Assembly (NCBI GenBank): GCA_902762325.1
Contig: CACWNV010000003.1
Coordinates: 1 to 64,000, forward strand
From: an uncultured Prevotellaceae bacterium
Lineage (GTDB): Bacteria; Bacteroidota; Bacteroidia; Bacteroidales; Bacteroidaceae
Direction: 5' to 3'
Length of the DNA: 64,000 nucleotides
Part shown: piece after piece, positions 35,336 through 43,993 of the stretch
How the letters are laid out: each line of letters starts with the position of its first letter
Position numbering within the stretch: position 1 is the first letter of the stretch
Program-made: the position numbers and the translations under genes
Notes under the pieces: generated by a model
The model's input: only the letters and a program-made list of their open reading frames with translations
What the model was told of the DNA's origin: nothing
Databases searched by the model: none

Positions 35336-36274
35336 TTATACCAAATATTGTGAACTAATACTCTCGTTGTTGACTACACGGCGGATAGTCTCGGCGAATA
35401 TCCCGGCGACAGATAACTGCTTTACCTTAGAACTTCTATTGGTATAGGGGATAGAGTCAGTAAACACAATCTCTTCAAGAGCTGATTCCTGCACGCGATC
35501 GCTCGCTGGTCCGCTCATCACACAATGAGAAGCACAGGCACGTACACTCTTAGCACCGGCAGCCTTCATGACATCAGCCGCTTTTGTTATCGTACCAGCC
35601 GTATCAACCATGTCGTCTACGACCACCACATTCTTTCCATTCACATCACCGATAATCTGCATGCTCTCCACCACATTAGCACGAGCACGTGTCTTGTTGC
35701 AAAGAACAAGGGGTACACCTAAATACTTAGCGTACGTGTTGGCACGTTTTGAGCCGCCTACATCAGGTGAGGCAATCACCATATCCTCAAGATGGAGGCT
35801 CTGCAGATAGGGTAGTATTACTCCAGAAGCATACAGGTGGTCGACGGGTACATCGAAAAATCCTTGAATCTGATCTGCATGTAAGTCCATCGTGATGATG
35901 CGATTTACACCGGCAACACTCAACAAATCAGCTACCAACTTAGCCCCGATGCTTACTCTTGGCTTGTCTTTGCGGTCTTGTCGTGCCCAGCCAAAATAAG
36001 GCATTACTGCAATGATGTTGCGTGCAGAAGCTCGCTTTGCCGCATCAATCATCAACAATAATTCCATCAAATTGTCTGCATTAGGGAATGTGCTCTGAAC
36101 AAGAAACACATCACGTCCACGGATTGACTCCTCGTAGGAAACAGAAAACTCACCGTCAGAGAACTTTGTGATTACTAATTTTCCAAGAGGGCAGCCAAGA
36201 TTAGCACAGATTCTTTCTGCTAAATACTTAGTGTTTGTTCCTGAAAACACTAAAAAAGAGTTGTTTTCACTCAT
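35336..36274 (-). CDS. prs: Ribose-phosphate diphosphokinase (PRPP synthetase)
   Basis: Makes PRPP from ribose 5-phosphate and ATP for nucleotide, histidine and NAD synthesis. The 312 residues contain FSDGEFSV, the flexible catalytic loop region around KRASARN, the metal site DLHADQIQGFFDVP and the PRPP loop VVVDDMVDTAGT. Length is normal. It follows a thiE-like gene by 38 bases. Confidence 0.96.
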   Translation of the reverse strand: MSENNSFLVFSGTNTKYLAERICANLGCPLGKLVITKFSDGEFSVSYEESIRGRDVFLVQSTFPNADNLMELLLMIDAAKRASARNIIAVMPYFGWARQDRKDKPRVSIGAKLVADLLSVAGVNRIITMDLHADQIQGFFDVPVDHLYASGVILPYLQSLHLEDMVIASPDVGGSKRANTYAKYLGVPLVLCNKTRARANVVESMQIIGDVNGKNVVVVDDMVDTAGTITKAADVMKAAGAKSVRACASHCVMSGPASDRVQESALEEIVFTDSIPYTNRSSKVKQLSVAGIFAETIRRVVNNESISSQYLV

Positions 36275-36312
36275 GGTTGCTTTATGTTGTAATATTTATG
36301 CTATGTTTTATT

Positions 36313-36927
36313 CTATCCCACCGCTTTTTGTAGCTTTTCGAAATGTTGTATGAGGTCTTTAAAGTCCGTTTCACGATGTATGTCGAAACGGTTCCAAAGA
36401 TCACCACATATCACCACACCGCCAAATCCCAGTTGCTTGGCAATTCTGATATTCTCTAAGCTCATGCCCCCTAACGCATATACACGCTTGTCTATCAGCC
36501 CGTCTGAGGCTGCTTTTTCAAGCTGTTGCAGGGAGAATGTGGATTTTTCTTCCTTAAATTCTATGCAGTCGAAGATGTTCTTCAGGAAAACATATTTGGA
36601 TTTTTTCTTGAACTCTTTCAACTGATCGATAGAGGTACACGAACGAGTGAAACTTCCATGATACCCTTCTGGTACACTATCTTCAGGGTTGTCGATGTGA
36701 ATACCTGCCAAGCCATACTCATTCTTCAGATAAAAATGCTCATGAACAGTAATACGGCGGTGACAAACGCTTGGTATCAGAGTTAAAAGCCTCTCACTGT
36801 ACATGGGGGAAGAACCGGGCTTGAATAGATGCAAATCATCCATTCCCTCGTCGAAAAGCGAAGTGAGTATTTTATCTTCTTCCACAAAAAATGTGGATTT
36901 ACTCAGTATTACGAGCTTCATTGTCAC
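36313..36927 (-). CDS. Thiamine phosphate synthase/TenI-like protein
   Basis: The 204 residues fit the ThiE/TenI TIM barrel: IHIDNPED, VYALGGMSLENIRIAKQLGFGGVVICG at about residues 148-175, and a phosphate-binding GxxLENI pattern. No other thiamine gene is adjacent, and several typical ThiE substrate residues are not obvious, so it may be a TenI-like relative rather than the true enzyme. ATG 36921 is an alternative start. A TACATTTG box on the minus strand at 36944-36951 may be its promoter. Confidence 0.75.
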   Translation of the reverse strand: MTMKLVILSKSTFFVEEDKILTSLFDEGMDDLHLFKPGSSPMYSERLLTLIPSVCHRRITVHEHFYLKNEYGLAGIHIDNPEDSVPEGYHGSFTRSCTSIDQLKEFKKKSKYVFLKNIFDCIEFKEEKSTFSLQQLEKAASDGLIDKRVYALGGMSLENIRIAKQLGFGGVVICGDLWNRFDIHRETDFKDLIQHFEKLQKAVG

Positions 36928-37138
36928 TAATGATTTTCATCTGCAAATGTATGAAATTTCCCTCAAACATGCAATTATAAAGTCAATAAAAATCTTTTTT
37001 ATTTTGAATAGTTGACTTAGTTGGCACATTATTGTTGTTTTCTGATTATTTATGAACTTTTTTATCAGTTCTGTCGATTATAATTATAGATTGGGTGTCC
37101 GTTATTGCTTTTGTCCTGTTCTTTTATGTTTACCCGGC

Positions 37139-37222
37139 ATAAACGATATGTTTAGGGTGGCTAAACATATCATTTAGCATGCCTAAACCTATCATTTGGA
37201 ACGAGCAAACCTATTCTTTCGC
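37139..37222. repeat. Array B: four 18-bp imperfect palindromes at exact 22-bp spacing
   Basis: Units start at 37139, 37161, 37183 and 37205, for example ATAAACGATATGTTTAGG and CTAAACATATCATTTAGC. Spacers are again 4 bp. A degenerate unit in phase at 37117 keeps only the right half (ATGTTTACC). The array lies about 135 bases before the nspC -33 box. Confidence 0.85.
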
Positions 37223-37356
37223 ATATCTGAATTTTGTAAACCGCCCGTTAAAAGATAGACATTCGTGTAACGAGCTGTCGGTCAACAATTTACGAAAGAC
37301 GTCAAAAATAGCATTCCTCCTTTAATGGTTAAAAATCAATATATTTTTCATGCTAA

Positions 37357-37388
37357 TTTGCCCGTGACAGAAAAGATGTTTAATTTTG
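37357..37388 (+). promoter_or_regulatory. Bacteroidota promoter of nspC
   Basis: TTTG (37357-37360), 20 bases, TAATTTTG (37381-37388), and an AAGGAG-like ribosome site before the ATG at 37412. It excludes the in-frame ATG at 37325. Confidence 0.8.
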
Positions 37389-37411
37389 TATATTATAATA
37401 TAAGGAGTATA

Positions 37412-38590
37412 ATGAAAACAGATTTGAAGACTTTCTCGAACATCAACCGTCCAATGTATATCTTGGAAGAAAGACGTCTGCGTGACAACCTGCAATTAAT
37501 TCAGAGCGTAGCGGTAAAAGCAGACGTGGAAATTATTCTGGCATTCAAAGCCTATGCTTTATGGAAGACTTTCCCCATATTCCGCGAGTATATTCATTCG
37601 ACAACCGCCAGTTCTTTGTATGAGGCTTATTTGGCATATAAGGAATTTGGTGAGAAAGCCCATACCTATTCGCCTGCCTATACAGATTACGAGATAAAGG
37701 AGATTTCTCAGATGTCAAGTCATCTCACGTTCAATTCCCTTTCTCAATATGACCGGTATGCTGATGTGGCGCGACAAGTAAATCCTACGGTTAGTTTAGG
37801 AATAAGAGTGAACCCTGAATACTCGGAGGTGGGAACCCTGTTATACAATCCTTGTGCACCAGGAACGCGATTTGGTGTGACATCCGATGATCTTCCTGAA
37901 ACGCTCCCACGAGAGATAGAAGGGTTTCATATTCATTGTCATTGTGAAAGTGGTGCTGATGTCTTCGAGCGTACACTTGTACACATAGAGCAGCACTTTT
38001 CAAGATGGTTCCCTCAGTTGAAATGGATAAACTTCGGAGGAGGCCATTTGATGACGAGAGACGACTATGACGTCAACCACCTTATTAATATATTAAAAGG
38101 ATTTCATGACAGGTATCCATGGCTGAAGGTGATATTGGAGCCCGGAAGTGCTTTTGGCTGGCAATGCGGACCATTGGTGTCGCAAGTGGTGGATGTGGTG
38201 GAGAATAAAGGAATCCGTACCGCCATTGTGAATGTCAGCTTTACTTGTCACATGCCCGATTGTCTTGAGATGCCGTATATGCCAGCCATTCGTGGGGCAG
38301 AAGCAATAGAAGAGGGCGGCGATGTTATTCCTTCAACATCTTCAAGGTATATGTATAGAATAGGAGGGAATAGTTGTCTGAGCGGAGATTTCATGGGAAT
38401 GTGGGCATTCGACCATGAGATTCAGGTTGGAGAAAACATTATTTTTGAGGACATGCTGCATTATACAACGGTCAAAACTTGCATGTTTAATGGCATCGGT
38501 CACCCTTCATTAGCACTGGCACATACTGATGGAGAACTCGAAATCTTAAGGGAATATAGTTATGAAGACTATAAAAACAGGATGGATTAA
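37412..38590 (+). CDS. nspC: Carboxynorspermidine/carboxyspermidine decarboxylase
   Basis: A PLP-dependent, alanine-racemase-fold decarboxylase that makes spermidine from carboxyspermidine in Bacteroidota. The 392 residues contain the Lys of LAFKAYA (PLP lysine, about residue 43), HIHCHCESG, the glycine-rich INFGGGH and CLSGDFMG near the C-terminus, which carries the substrate Cys/Asp. The start at 37412 is set by the promoter and AGGAG. The partner dehydrogenase is not in this window. Confidence 0.93.
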   Translation: MKTDLKTFSNINRPMYILEERRLRDNLQLIQSVAVKADVEIILAFKAYALWKTFPIFREYIHSTTASSLYEAYLAYKEFGEKAHTYSPAYTDYEIKEISQMSSHLTFNSLSQYDRYADVARQVNPTVSLGIRVNPEYSEVGTLLYNPCAPGTRFGVTSDDLPETLPREIEGFHIHCHCESGADVFERTLVHIEQHFSRWFPQLKWINFGGGHLMTRDDYDVNHLINILKGFHDRYPWLKVILEPGSAFGWQCGPLVSQVVDVVENKGIRTAIVNVSFTCHMPDCLEMPYMPAIRGAEAIEEGGDVIPSTSSRYMYRIGGNSCLSGDFMGMWAFDHEIQVGENIIFEDMLHYTTVKTCMFNGIGHPSLALAHTDGELEILREYSYEDYKNRMD

Positions 38591-38620
38591 TCTTTTTTTT
38601 AGAAAAAAGTTTGTAGAAAA

Positions 38621-38652
38621 TTTGCATGGTAATAAAAAATAGGTTAACTTTG
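38621..38652 (+). promoter_or_regulatory. Bacteroidota promoter of the four-tRNA cluster
   Basis: TTTG (38621-38624), 20 bases, TAACTTTG (38645-38652), then CACC, 50 bases before the first tRNA. Confidence 0.8.
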
Positions 38653-38701
38653 CACCGCATTTAGAGAAATGCTCCTTAAACTATTGTTAAAAGGAATCTA
38701 T

Positions 38702-38774
38702 GCGGAAATAGCTCAGTTGGTAGAGCACAACCTTGCCAAGGTTGGGGTCGCGGGTCCGAGTCCCGTTTTCCGCT
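38702..38774 (+). tRNA. tRNA-Gly (GCC), copy 1
   Basis: A 73-base gene with acceptor GCGGAAA/TTTCCGC and anticodon loop TTGCCAA (GCC). It is identical to the copy at 39019. CCA is not encoded. Confidence 0.95.
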
Positions 38775-38818
38775 CAACATTCTGAATAAATCCAAGTCGA
38801 AGCGGGGAGCTTCGTTAA

Positions 38819-38900
38819 GCCCAGGTGGCGGAATTGGTAGACGCGCACGTTTCAGGTGCGTGTGCCGCGAGGCGTGCAGGTTCGAGTCCTGTTCTGGGCA
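38819..38900 (+). tRNA. tRNA-Leu (CAG)
   Basis: An 82-base gene with a long variable arm. Acceptor GCCCAGG/TCTGGGC, anticodon arm CACGT-TTCAGGT-GCGTG (CAG). CCA is not encoded. Confidence 0.93.
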
Positions 38901-38927
38901 CATTTTATTCGGAATGTTTTACTTATT

Positions 38928-39011
38928 GGAGAGGTGGCGGAATTGGTAGACGCGCTACTTTGAGGGGGTAGTGTCAATTGCGACGTGGGAGTTCGAGTCT
39001 CCTCCTCTTCA
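38928..39011 (+). tRNA. tRNA-Leu (GAG)
   Basis: An 84-base gene with acceptor GGAGAGG/CCTCTTC, anticodon arm CTACT-TTGAGGG-GGTAG (GAG) and a long variable arm. CCA is not encoded. Confidence 0.93.
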
Positions 39012-39018
39012 CTTTTTT

Positions 39019-39091
39019 GCGGAAATAGCTCAGTTGGTAGAGCACAACCTTGCCAAGGTTGGGGTCGCGGGTCCGAGTCCCGTTTTCCGCT
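39019..39091 (+). tRNA. tRNA-Gly (GCC), copy 2
   Basis: Identical over all 73 bases to the gene at 38702. It begins 7 bases after the preceding tRNA-Leu, so the four tRNAs are clearly one transcript. Confidence 0.95.
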
Positions 39092-39116
39092 CTTTTTAGA
39101 GAAACATACCCATCCA

Positions 39117-39668
39117 ATGAATTTATATTTAAGATATTTTGATAAGGAAACATTAGTAAATAATGTTGATGATGCAATTGAGTTTTTACGCTCAATTCCT
39201 GAAATTGCTTTGGACGAAGAGTTAGAGGCAGACATCCGTGAATATGCTGAAAGTGATGTCTTTTATCCAAAGCGTTATAAAGTACGTCAGAGGGTATATT
39301 TCATAATTATCAAGACTCTCGCGGAGACCATGCTTGATTTTAAGCAGAAGAAAGCATTGCGTCCCGTTGCCACTCCGAATGTAAATGAACGTCGTGATCT
39401 GACCGCAAGCGTGGTAACACGTCTTACAGAGATGCGTCCGGGTTGGTATGAGGGAGCTTTGGATTTTAAGCGTGTGGTGATGATTCCTGCTACGGGCAAG
39501 CACGAATACCGCGATACTCATTTCGTTGCTCAGTGTAAGGCGAATTCCGGTCAGGATTGTTACAATCGCATCGTAGAACATCTTCGTTCAAGAGTTGATG
39601 GTCGTTCTCAGTTCCCGTCTGCTAAGGGTAAGAACTTCCATTTCAAATATCTTGGGATGTGGAAGTAA
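39117..39668 (+). CDS. Uncharacterised protein upstream of ssb
   Basis: I do not recognise a family. The 183-residue protein starts MNLYLRYFDKETLVNN, has no signal peptide or membrane span, has an acidic N-terminal third (IALDEELEADIREYAESD) and a more basic C-terminal part ending KNFHFKYLGMWK. The ATG at 39117 is the first after the tRNA cluster, 25 bases behind tRNA-Gly. Codon use matches the neighbours, and ssb follows after 35 bases. A link to DNA metabolism is only suggested by position. Confidence 0.8.
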   Translation: MNLYLRYFDKETLVNNVDDAIEFLRSIPEIALDEELEADIREYAESDVFYPKRYKVRQRVYFIIIKTLAETMLDFKQKKALRPVATPNVNERRDLTASVVTRLTEMRPGWYEGALDFKRVVMIPATGKHEYRDTHFVAQCKANSGQDCYNRIVEHLRSRVDGRSQFPSAKGKNFHFKYLGMWK

Positions 39669-39703
39669 GATTTTCAAACGATTAATTCTTCAGTCATAGT
39701 TCC

Positions 39704-40072
39704 ATGAATAAGGTGATGCTTATTGGTAATGTCGGTAAAGATCCTGATGTCAGATATTATGAAGCTGATCAGGCGGTTGCCCAAGTGTCTTTAGCTACGA
39801 CAGAACAAGGATACACCCTTACGAATGGTACTAAGGTTCCGGAACATACCGACTGGCATAATCTGGTGTTCTATAAGAAGTTAGCGAAGATTGTAGAGCG
39901 TTATGTACATAAAGGCGATAAGTTATATGTTGAAGGTCGTATCCGTTATCGTTTTTATGATGATCAGCGTGGACAAAGGCGGTTTGTTGCGGAAATATTA
40001 GTTGAGAACATGGAAATGCTGACTCCGAAGTTGAATACTAACAAGTCAGACGCATCTCAAGAAGCTTTTTAA
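39704..40072 (+). CDS. ssb: Single-stranded DNA-binding protein without the acidic tip
   Basis: The 122-residue protein is one OB-fold SSB domain (MNKVMLIGNVGKDPDVRYY, then WHNLVFYKKLAKIVERYV, GDKLYVEGRIRYR). The C-terminal tail is very short and ends SDASQEAF instead of the usual DDxxPF tip that recruits partner proteins. It lies 4 bases before gldE. A second SSB with a normal tip may exist elsewhere in the genome. Confidence 0.94.
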   Translation: MNKVMLIGNVGKDPDVRYYEADQAVAQVSLATTEQGYTLTNGTKVPEHTDWHNLVFYKKLAKIVERYVHKGDKLYVEGRIRYRFYDDQRGQRRFVAEILVENMEMLTPKLNTNKSDASQEAF

Positions 40073-40076
40073 TGTC

Positions 40077-41417
40077 ATGATGCAGTTCTTAACGATACCT
40101 CAGATTGCAGATCAAGTAGTTTTTCATCCAATTACTTCTGGGGTTCTCATAGCCATAGTCATTGCGATTGTCCTGCTTGTCTTGTCGGGATTTGCAAGCG
40201 GTTCTGAGATAGCCTTCTTTAGTCTTTCGCCAACAGATCTGGCAGAGATAGACGAATGTAAGCAGCCGGAAGATGAAAAAATAAAATTCCTTCGTGATGA
40301 TAGTGAACGTACGTTGGCAACGATATTGATTTCCAATAATTTTGTCAATGTGACAATCATTATGCTCTGTAATTACATCTTTGCCTCTTTGGTCCAATTC
40401 AAGGCAGAGTGGATAGAGTTCCTATGCATAACCATTCTACTTACTTTCCTTTTGTTGCTTTTTGGTGAAATCATGCCAAAGGTGTATAGCCGGCAAAAGC
40501 CTTTGCAATTTTGCCGCCGTGTCGTCAATGGCATTTTATTTCTCAGGAAATTGTTCTGGCCGTTGTCATCAATTCTCTTGAAGAGCGGTGTGTTAGCTTC
40601 AAAAGTTGTTCAACAGGAGAATCATGTGCTTAGTGTTGACGACTTAGAGCAAGCCTTGGAACTTACCGATAAAGAAGAAATCAAGGAAGAGGAGAGCATG
40701 TTGCAGGGAATCATTCGCTTTGGTGATGAGACGGCAAAGGAGATAATGACGAGTCGGCAAGATATTGTAGACTTAGACATCAATAGCAGTTATAGCGATG
40801 TGCTGAAATGTATCGTTGAGAATAATTATAGCCGAATCCCTGTATACCAGGATAACACAGATAATATCCGTGGAGTCCTCTATATAAAGGATTTGCTTCC
40901 TCATTTATCCAAACCGGCTAATTTTAGATGGCAGAGCTTAATCCGTCCTCCTTACTTTGTTCCGGAGACCAAGAAGATTGATGACCTGTTAAGAGAGTTT
41001 CAGGAGAGTAAGGTACACATAGCCATTGTGGTTGATGAGTTTGGGGGAACAAGTGGATTGGTTACGCTTGAAGACATCCTGGAAGAAATTGTCGGTGAGA
41101 TTAATGATGAATTCGATGAAGAAGAAAAGACATATTCTAAACTGAATTATAATACTTTTGTCTTTGAAGGTAAAACGCTGATGAGCGACTTTTGTAGAAT
41201 AATAAATGTGCCCGACGATGAATTTGCAGATGTTGAGGGCGATGCAGAGTCGTTGGCTGGTCTTCTCTTAGAGTTGAAAGGCGATTTCCCCAGTATGCAT
41301 GAGAAGTTTGAATATAAGAACTATACCTTTGAGATTATGGGTATGGAAGGAAGACGAATCAGCAGCATTAAAGTAGTAATTCATGAAGTAAAGAAAGATG
41401 CCTCTCATCTCAATTGA
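40077..41417 (+). CDS. gldE: GldE-type CNNM/CBS-domain membrane protein
   Basis: The 446 residues begin with a DUF21/CNNM region with about three to four membrane spans (20-190), followed by two CBS domains (about 205-345, with IMTSRQDIVDLDI and VDEFGGTSGLVTLEDILEEIVGEI) and a C-terminal CorC_HlyC domain. GldE is linked to gliding and type IX secretion in Bacteroidota, and the family also includes magnesium or cobalt transport-related proteins. It follows ssb by 4 bases and overlaps the next gene by 20, so they are coupled. Confidence 0.88.
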   Translation: MMQFLTIPQIADQVVFHPITSGVLIAIVIAIVLLVLSGFASGSEIAFFSLSPTDLAEIDECKQPEDEKIKFLRDDSERTLATILISNNFVNVTIIMLCNYIFASLVQFKAEWIEFLCITILLTFLLLLFGEIMPKVYSRQKPLQFCRRVVNGILFLRKLFWPLSSILLKSGVLASKVVQQENHVLSVDDLEQALELTDKEEIKEEESMLQGIIRFGDETAKEIMTSRQDIVDLDINSSYSDVLKCIVENNYSRIPVYQDNTDNIRGVLYIKDLLPHLSKPANFRWQSLIRPPYFVPETKKIDDLLREFQESKVHIAIVVDEFGGTSGLVTLEDILEEIVGEINDEFDEEEKTYSKLNYNTFVFEGKTLMSDFCRIINVPDDEFADVEGDAESLAGLLLELKGDFPSMHEKFEYKNYTFEIMGMEGRRISSIKVVIHEVKKDASHLN

Positions 41418-41979
41418 AACAATAGCTTCGGGTGCTCAACTGGGATTGTGGCATATTGAAGAGTCTGTTGATGAACTATTAAACCGTTATCCTTCACTTT
41501 CATCTGAAGTAAGTTCCTATCGTAGTGATGCCCGTAAGTTAGAAAAGCTGACTGTTTATTCATTGCTCTTTATGATGACAGGTGATACGAACTTACGAAT
41601 CAGTCATAATGAAGCGGGCAAGCCATTTGTAAACGGTTGGAATATAAGCATAAGTCACACGAAAGGCTATGCGGCCGTCATTCTTTCCAAAGATAAGAAT
41701 GTGGCAATTGATATAGAACACATTTCACCACGAGTGTGTAAAATTGCTGATCGGTTTGTTCGTACTGACGAAGATGCATCTACTTTAGAAAGCCTTTTAC
41801 TTCATTGGAGTGCGAAAGAAACAATCTACAAGTATTTTTCTGAGTCTGATCTACATTTTTTTGATATGCGAATACACCATATCAAAGAAAATGAACTATG
41901 GGTTGATAACTTGAAGGATGATGCTGAAGTGATGGTTACATATCGTTTTTCTCCTGATTATGTGCTGACCTTTGTGTAA
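41398..41979 (+). CDS. 4'-phosphopantetheinyl transferase superfamily protein
   Basis: The 193-residue enzyme transfers phosphopantetheine from CoA to carrier proteins. The magnesium site NVAIDIEHISPRV and the WSAKETIYKYF motif are present, with ISHTKGYAAVI in between, as in Sfp-type enzymes. Its ATG lies within the last 20 bases of gldE. The target carrier protein is not seen here. Confidence 0.88.
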   Translation: MPLISIETIASGAQLGLWHIEESVDELLNRYPSLSSEVSSYRSDARKLEKLTVYSLLFMMTGDTNLRISHNEAGKPFVNGWNISISHTKGYAAVILSKDKNVAIDIEHISPRVCKIADRFVRTDEDASTLESLLLHWSAKETIYKYFSESDLHFFDMRIHHIKENELWVDNLKDDAEVMVTYRFSPDYVLTFV

Positions 41980-42003
41980 TCCATCATAAAAAAAGAGGCA
42001 TAG

Positions 42004-42076
42004 AGCGGTAAACGGGGCTCGAACCCGCGACCTTCGGCTTGGGAAGCCAACGCTCTGCCAACTGAGCTATTACCGC
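42004..42076 (-). tRNA. tRNA-Gly (CCC)
   Basis: A 73-base gene on the minus strand with acceptor GCGGTAA/TTACCGC and anticodon loop TTCCCAA (CCC). CCA is not encoded. It follows tRNA-Thr on the same strand. Confidence 0.93.
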
Positions 42077-42099
42077 AAACAAGACATTTGATTATATGG

Positions 42100-42172
<73 letters not shown>

Positions 42173-42183
42173 ATTTGCGAATG

Positions 42184-42214
42184 CAAAGTTATACTATTTT
42201 TTTTAAATACCAAA
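42184..42214 (-). promoter_or_regulatory. Bacteroidota promoter of tRNA-Thr/tRNA-Gly
   Basis: On the minus strand TTTG (42211-42214), 19 bases, TAACTTTG (42184-42191). Only 11 bases separate the box from the mature tRNA-Thr start. Confidence 0.8.
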
Positions 42215-42248
42215 AATAATTCAACTTTTTCTGATTCTATTAATAGAT

Positions 42249-42932
42249 TTATTTTTTATCTCTGTAGCCAATGAGATTTTCAATAGCAGGAATCTCTATT
42301 TGCCCCCGATACAACTTGATTAGTTGAAGGTCTTGTAGCTTGTTTAATGCTCGTGAAACATCTAAACGACTATCATTAACCTCATTTGCCAGGCGTGTCA
42401 TTTTTATTTTGAAGGTTTTATTCCCTGCCGGGTATGAACAATGTGAGACAAAAAAGTTAATAATATGATCCTCTAAGCCAGATGTTGGCAAATTCCATAT
42501 AAGTCGGTGCATCTTCTGACTTAGTGTTGAAATGATATTGAGAAGATTAATCCTGAAAATAGGGAAATCTTCAGATAGTCTGGCAACGTCGTTCTTTCCA
42601 AGAGAAATGATGTGGCAAGTGTCTTTGGCTATAAAGGTTTTGGTGTGGTACTGGTGCAAACCGAAAAGGTACTCAGGCTGGAGAATGGCTGGAGCATGAA
42701 GATGCTCTATGACGGTAAATCCATGATCATTTGCATCGGTATAAGTCTTTATAGTCCCCTTCTGCAATAATAATAGCTGGTTACATGGCGCATTCTCCCT
42801 GATGATTATATCCTCTGGTGCGAATTGATGGAATCCAAATTTTGCTTGTCCCACCGCCTGAGCCAAATCAGATTTGCTCATGCCGAGAAATAACGGGAGA
42901 AGCTGTAACCGTTCATATATGCTGGATTCCAT
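42249..42932 (-). CDS. Crp/Fnr family transcriptional regulator
   Basis: The 227-residue protein has a cyclic-nucleotide-binding-like domain (about 15-130) and a C-terminal winged HTH (about 150-215; TRLANEVNDSRLDVSRALNKLQ). No cysteine cluster for an iron-sulfur centre is seen at the N-terminus, so an Fnr-type oxygen sensor is unlikely. It is the last gene of a six-gene minus-strand run, 12 bases after apbE. Confidence 0.88.
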   Translation of the reverse strand: MESSIYERLQLLPLFLGMSKSDLAQAVGQAKFGFHQFAPEDIIIRENAPCNQLLLLQKGTIKTYTDANDHGFTVIEHLHAPAILQPEYLFGLHQYHTKTFIAKDTCHIISLGKNDVARLSEDFPIFRINLLNIISTLSQKMHRLIWNLPTSGLEDHIINFFVSHCSYPAGNKTFKIKMTRLANEVNDSRLDVSRALNKLQDLQLIKLYRGQIEIPAIENLIGYRDKK

Positions 42933-42944
42933 ACTCTTTTTATC

Positions 42945-43961
42945 TTATTCGTCTATTTTCAAGGCAGGAGAATGCCATACTTCGTATTCGTTGTCCTTGT
43001 TCGTGTAAATAAGATAGGCTAAGAGTTGAGGATGTCTCTCAAGGATTTTCTTAGCTTCTTCAAGTCCAAGAACCATGAATGAAGTAGCATAGGCATCTGC
43101 CTGGGCGCAGCTCTTTGCTATCACCGTGGCGGATAGTATGTTGTGTTGAATGGGATAACCTGTACGCGGATCAATAGTGTGGGCATATCTCTTCCCATTC
43201 TTATAATAAAAGTTTCTGTAATTACCACTTGTTGCCATGGCGCAATCGGTGATGTTTAATATGGTCTGGAGTTCATTACTTGTTCCTAATGAATCTTCTG
43301 ACGGCTTCGTTATTCCGATTTTCCACGGAAGTCTTTTATCGCTTAACCCGGATGCTACAATCTCGCCTCCTATTTCAATCATATAGTTCTTTATGCCTTT
43401 TGCATTGAAGAGCCGGGCGACCACGTCACTTCCATAACCTTTGGCAATGGCTGAGCAGTCAAGCATTATGCGTTCATCTTGTTTGACGACATGCTTGTCT
43501 TTGTTTATTCTAACTTTTTTATATCCGATAAACTGCTTGAGGCTGTCAATATACTGGTTTGTTGGAGAGCTTCCGCTTTTAAAGCCGAATCCCCATGCGT
43601 TCACAATGGGAGCAACCGTTATGTCAAAAGCTCCGTTTGTATCTTCGGAAATCTGCATTGCCAAGTTGAAGACATCGTAAAAGTAATTGTCAACAACGGC
43701 TTCCTCATTTCTGTTAATCTTAGAGATGATAGATTTTTCATTGAATGGCGAAAGAGAAGCGTCCACCTTGTCCAGTTCTCTGATAATCTCCTTTTCAAGA
43801 TTCTTGTCGCTTTGATAGGTGATATTGTAGACGGTGCCGAATATAAAGCCTTTGTTATGCTGATAGGGCATATCATGTTGTTGCTTTATAATTAAGATCG
43901 TACCAATTATCAGAAATACTAAGAAAGGAATTTGCCAATAGAGTTTCTTTCGATTATTCAT
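42945..43961 (-). CDS. apbE: FAD:protein FMN transferase (ApbE)
   Basis: The 338-residue protein has an N-terminal membrane anchor (about 8-27) and an ApbE domain outside the cytosol. It shows GAFDITVAPIVNAWGFG, the GYGSDVVARLF region and YAHTIDPRTGYP, with the metal-binding Asp/Thr region near the C-terminus. It attaches FMN covalently to Thr of partner proteins such as NqrB, NqrC and RnfG. Those partners are not in the window. Confidence 0.9.
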   Translation of the reverse strand: MNNRKKLYWQIPFLVFLIIGTILIIKQQHDMPYQHNKGFIFGTVYNITYQSDKNLEKEIIRELDKVDASLSPFNEKSIISKINRNEEAVVDNYFYDVFNLAMQISEDTNGAFDITVAPIVNAWGFGFKSGSSPTNQYIDSLKQFIGYKKVRINKDKHVVKQDERIMLDCSAIAKGYGSDVVARLFNAKGIKNYMIEIGGEIVASGLSDKRLPWKIGITKPSEDSLGTSNELQTILNITDCAMATSGNYRNFYYKNGKRYAHTIDPRTGYPIQHNILSATVIAKSCAQADAYATSFMVLGLEEAKKILERHPQLLAYLIYTNKDNEYEVWHSPALKIDE

Positions 43962-43993
43962 TCTTGTTCTTTTGTAATAGCATTCTACAATAT

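Larger units (their letters stand above)
36928..37411. other. Divergent intergenic region between thiE-like gene and nspC
   Basis: No gene is supported in these 484 bases. The region holds a possible minus-strand -7 box (36944-36951), the 22-bp-spaced palindrome array B (37139-37222) and the nspC promoter (37357-37388). Confidence 0.7.

Noticed and set aside
38702-39091. Identical tRNA-Gly copies as attachment sites of an integrated element
   Set aside because: The sequence between them is only two more tRNAs, without an integrase or foreign DNA; a local duplication explains it.
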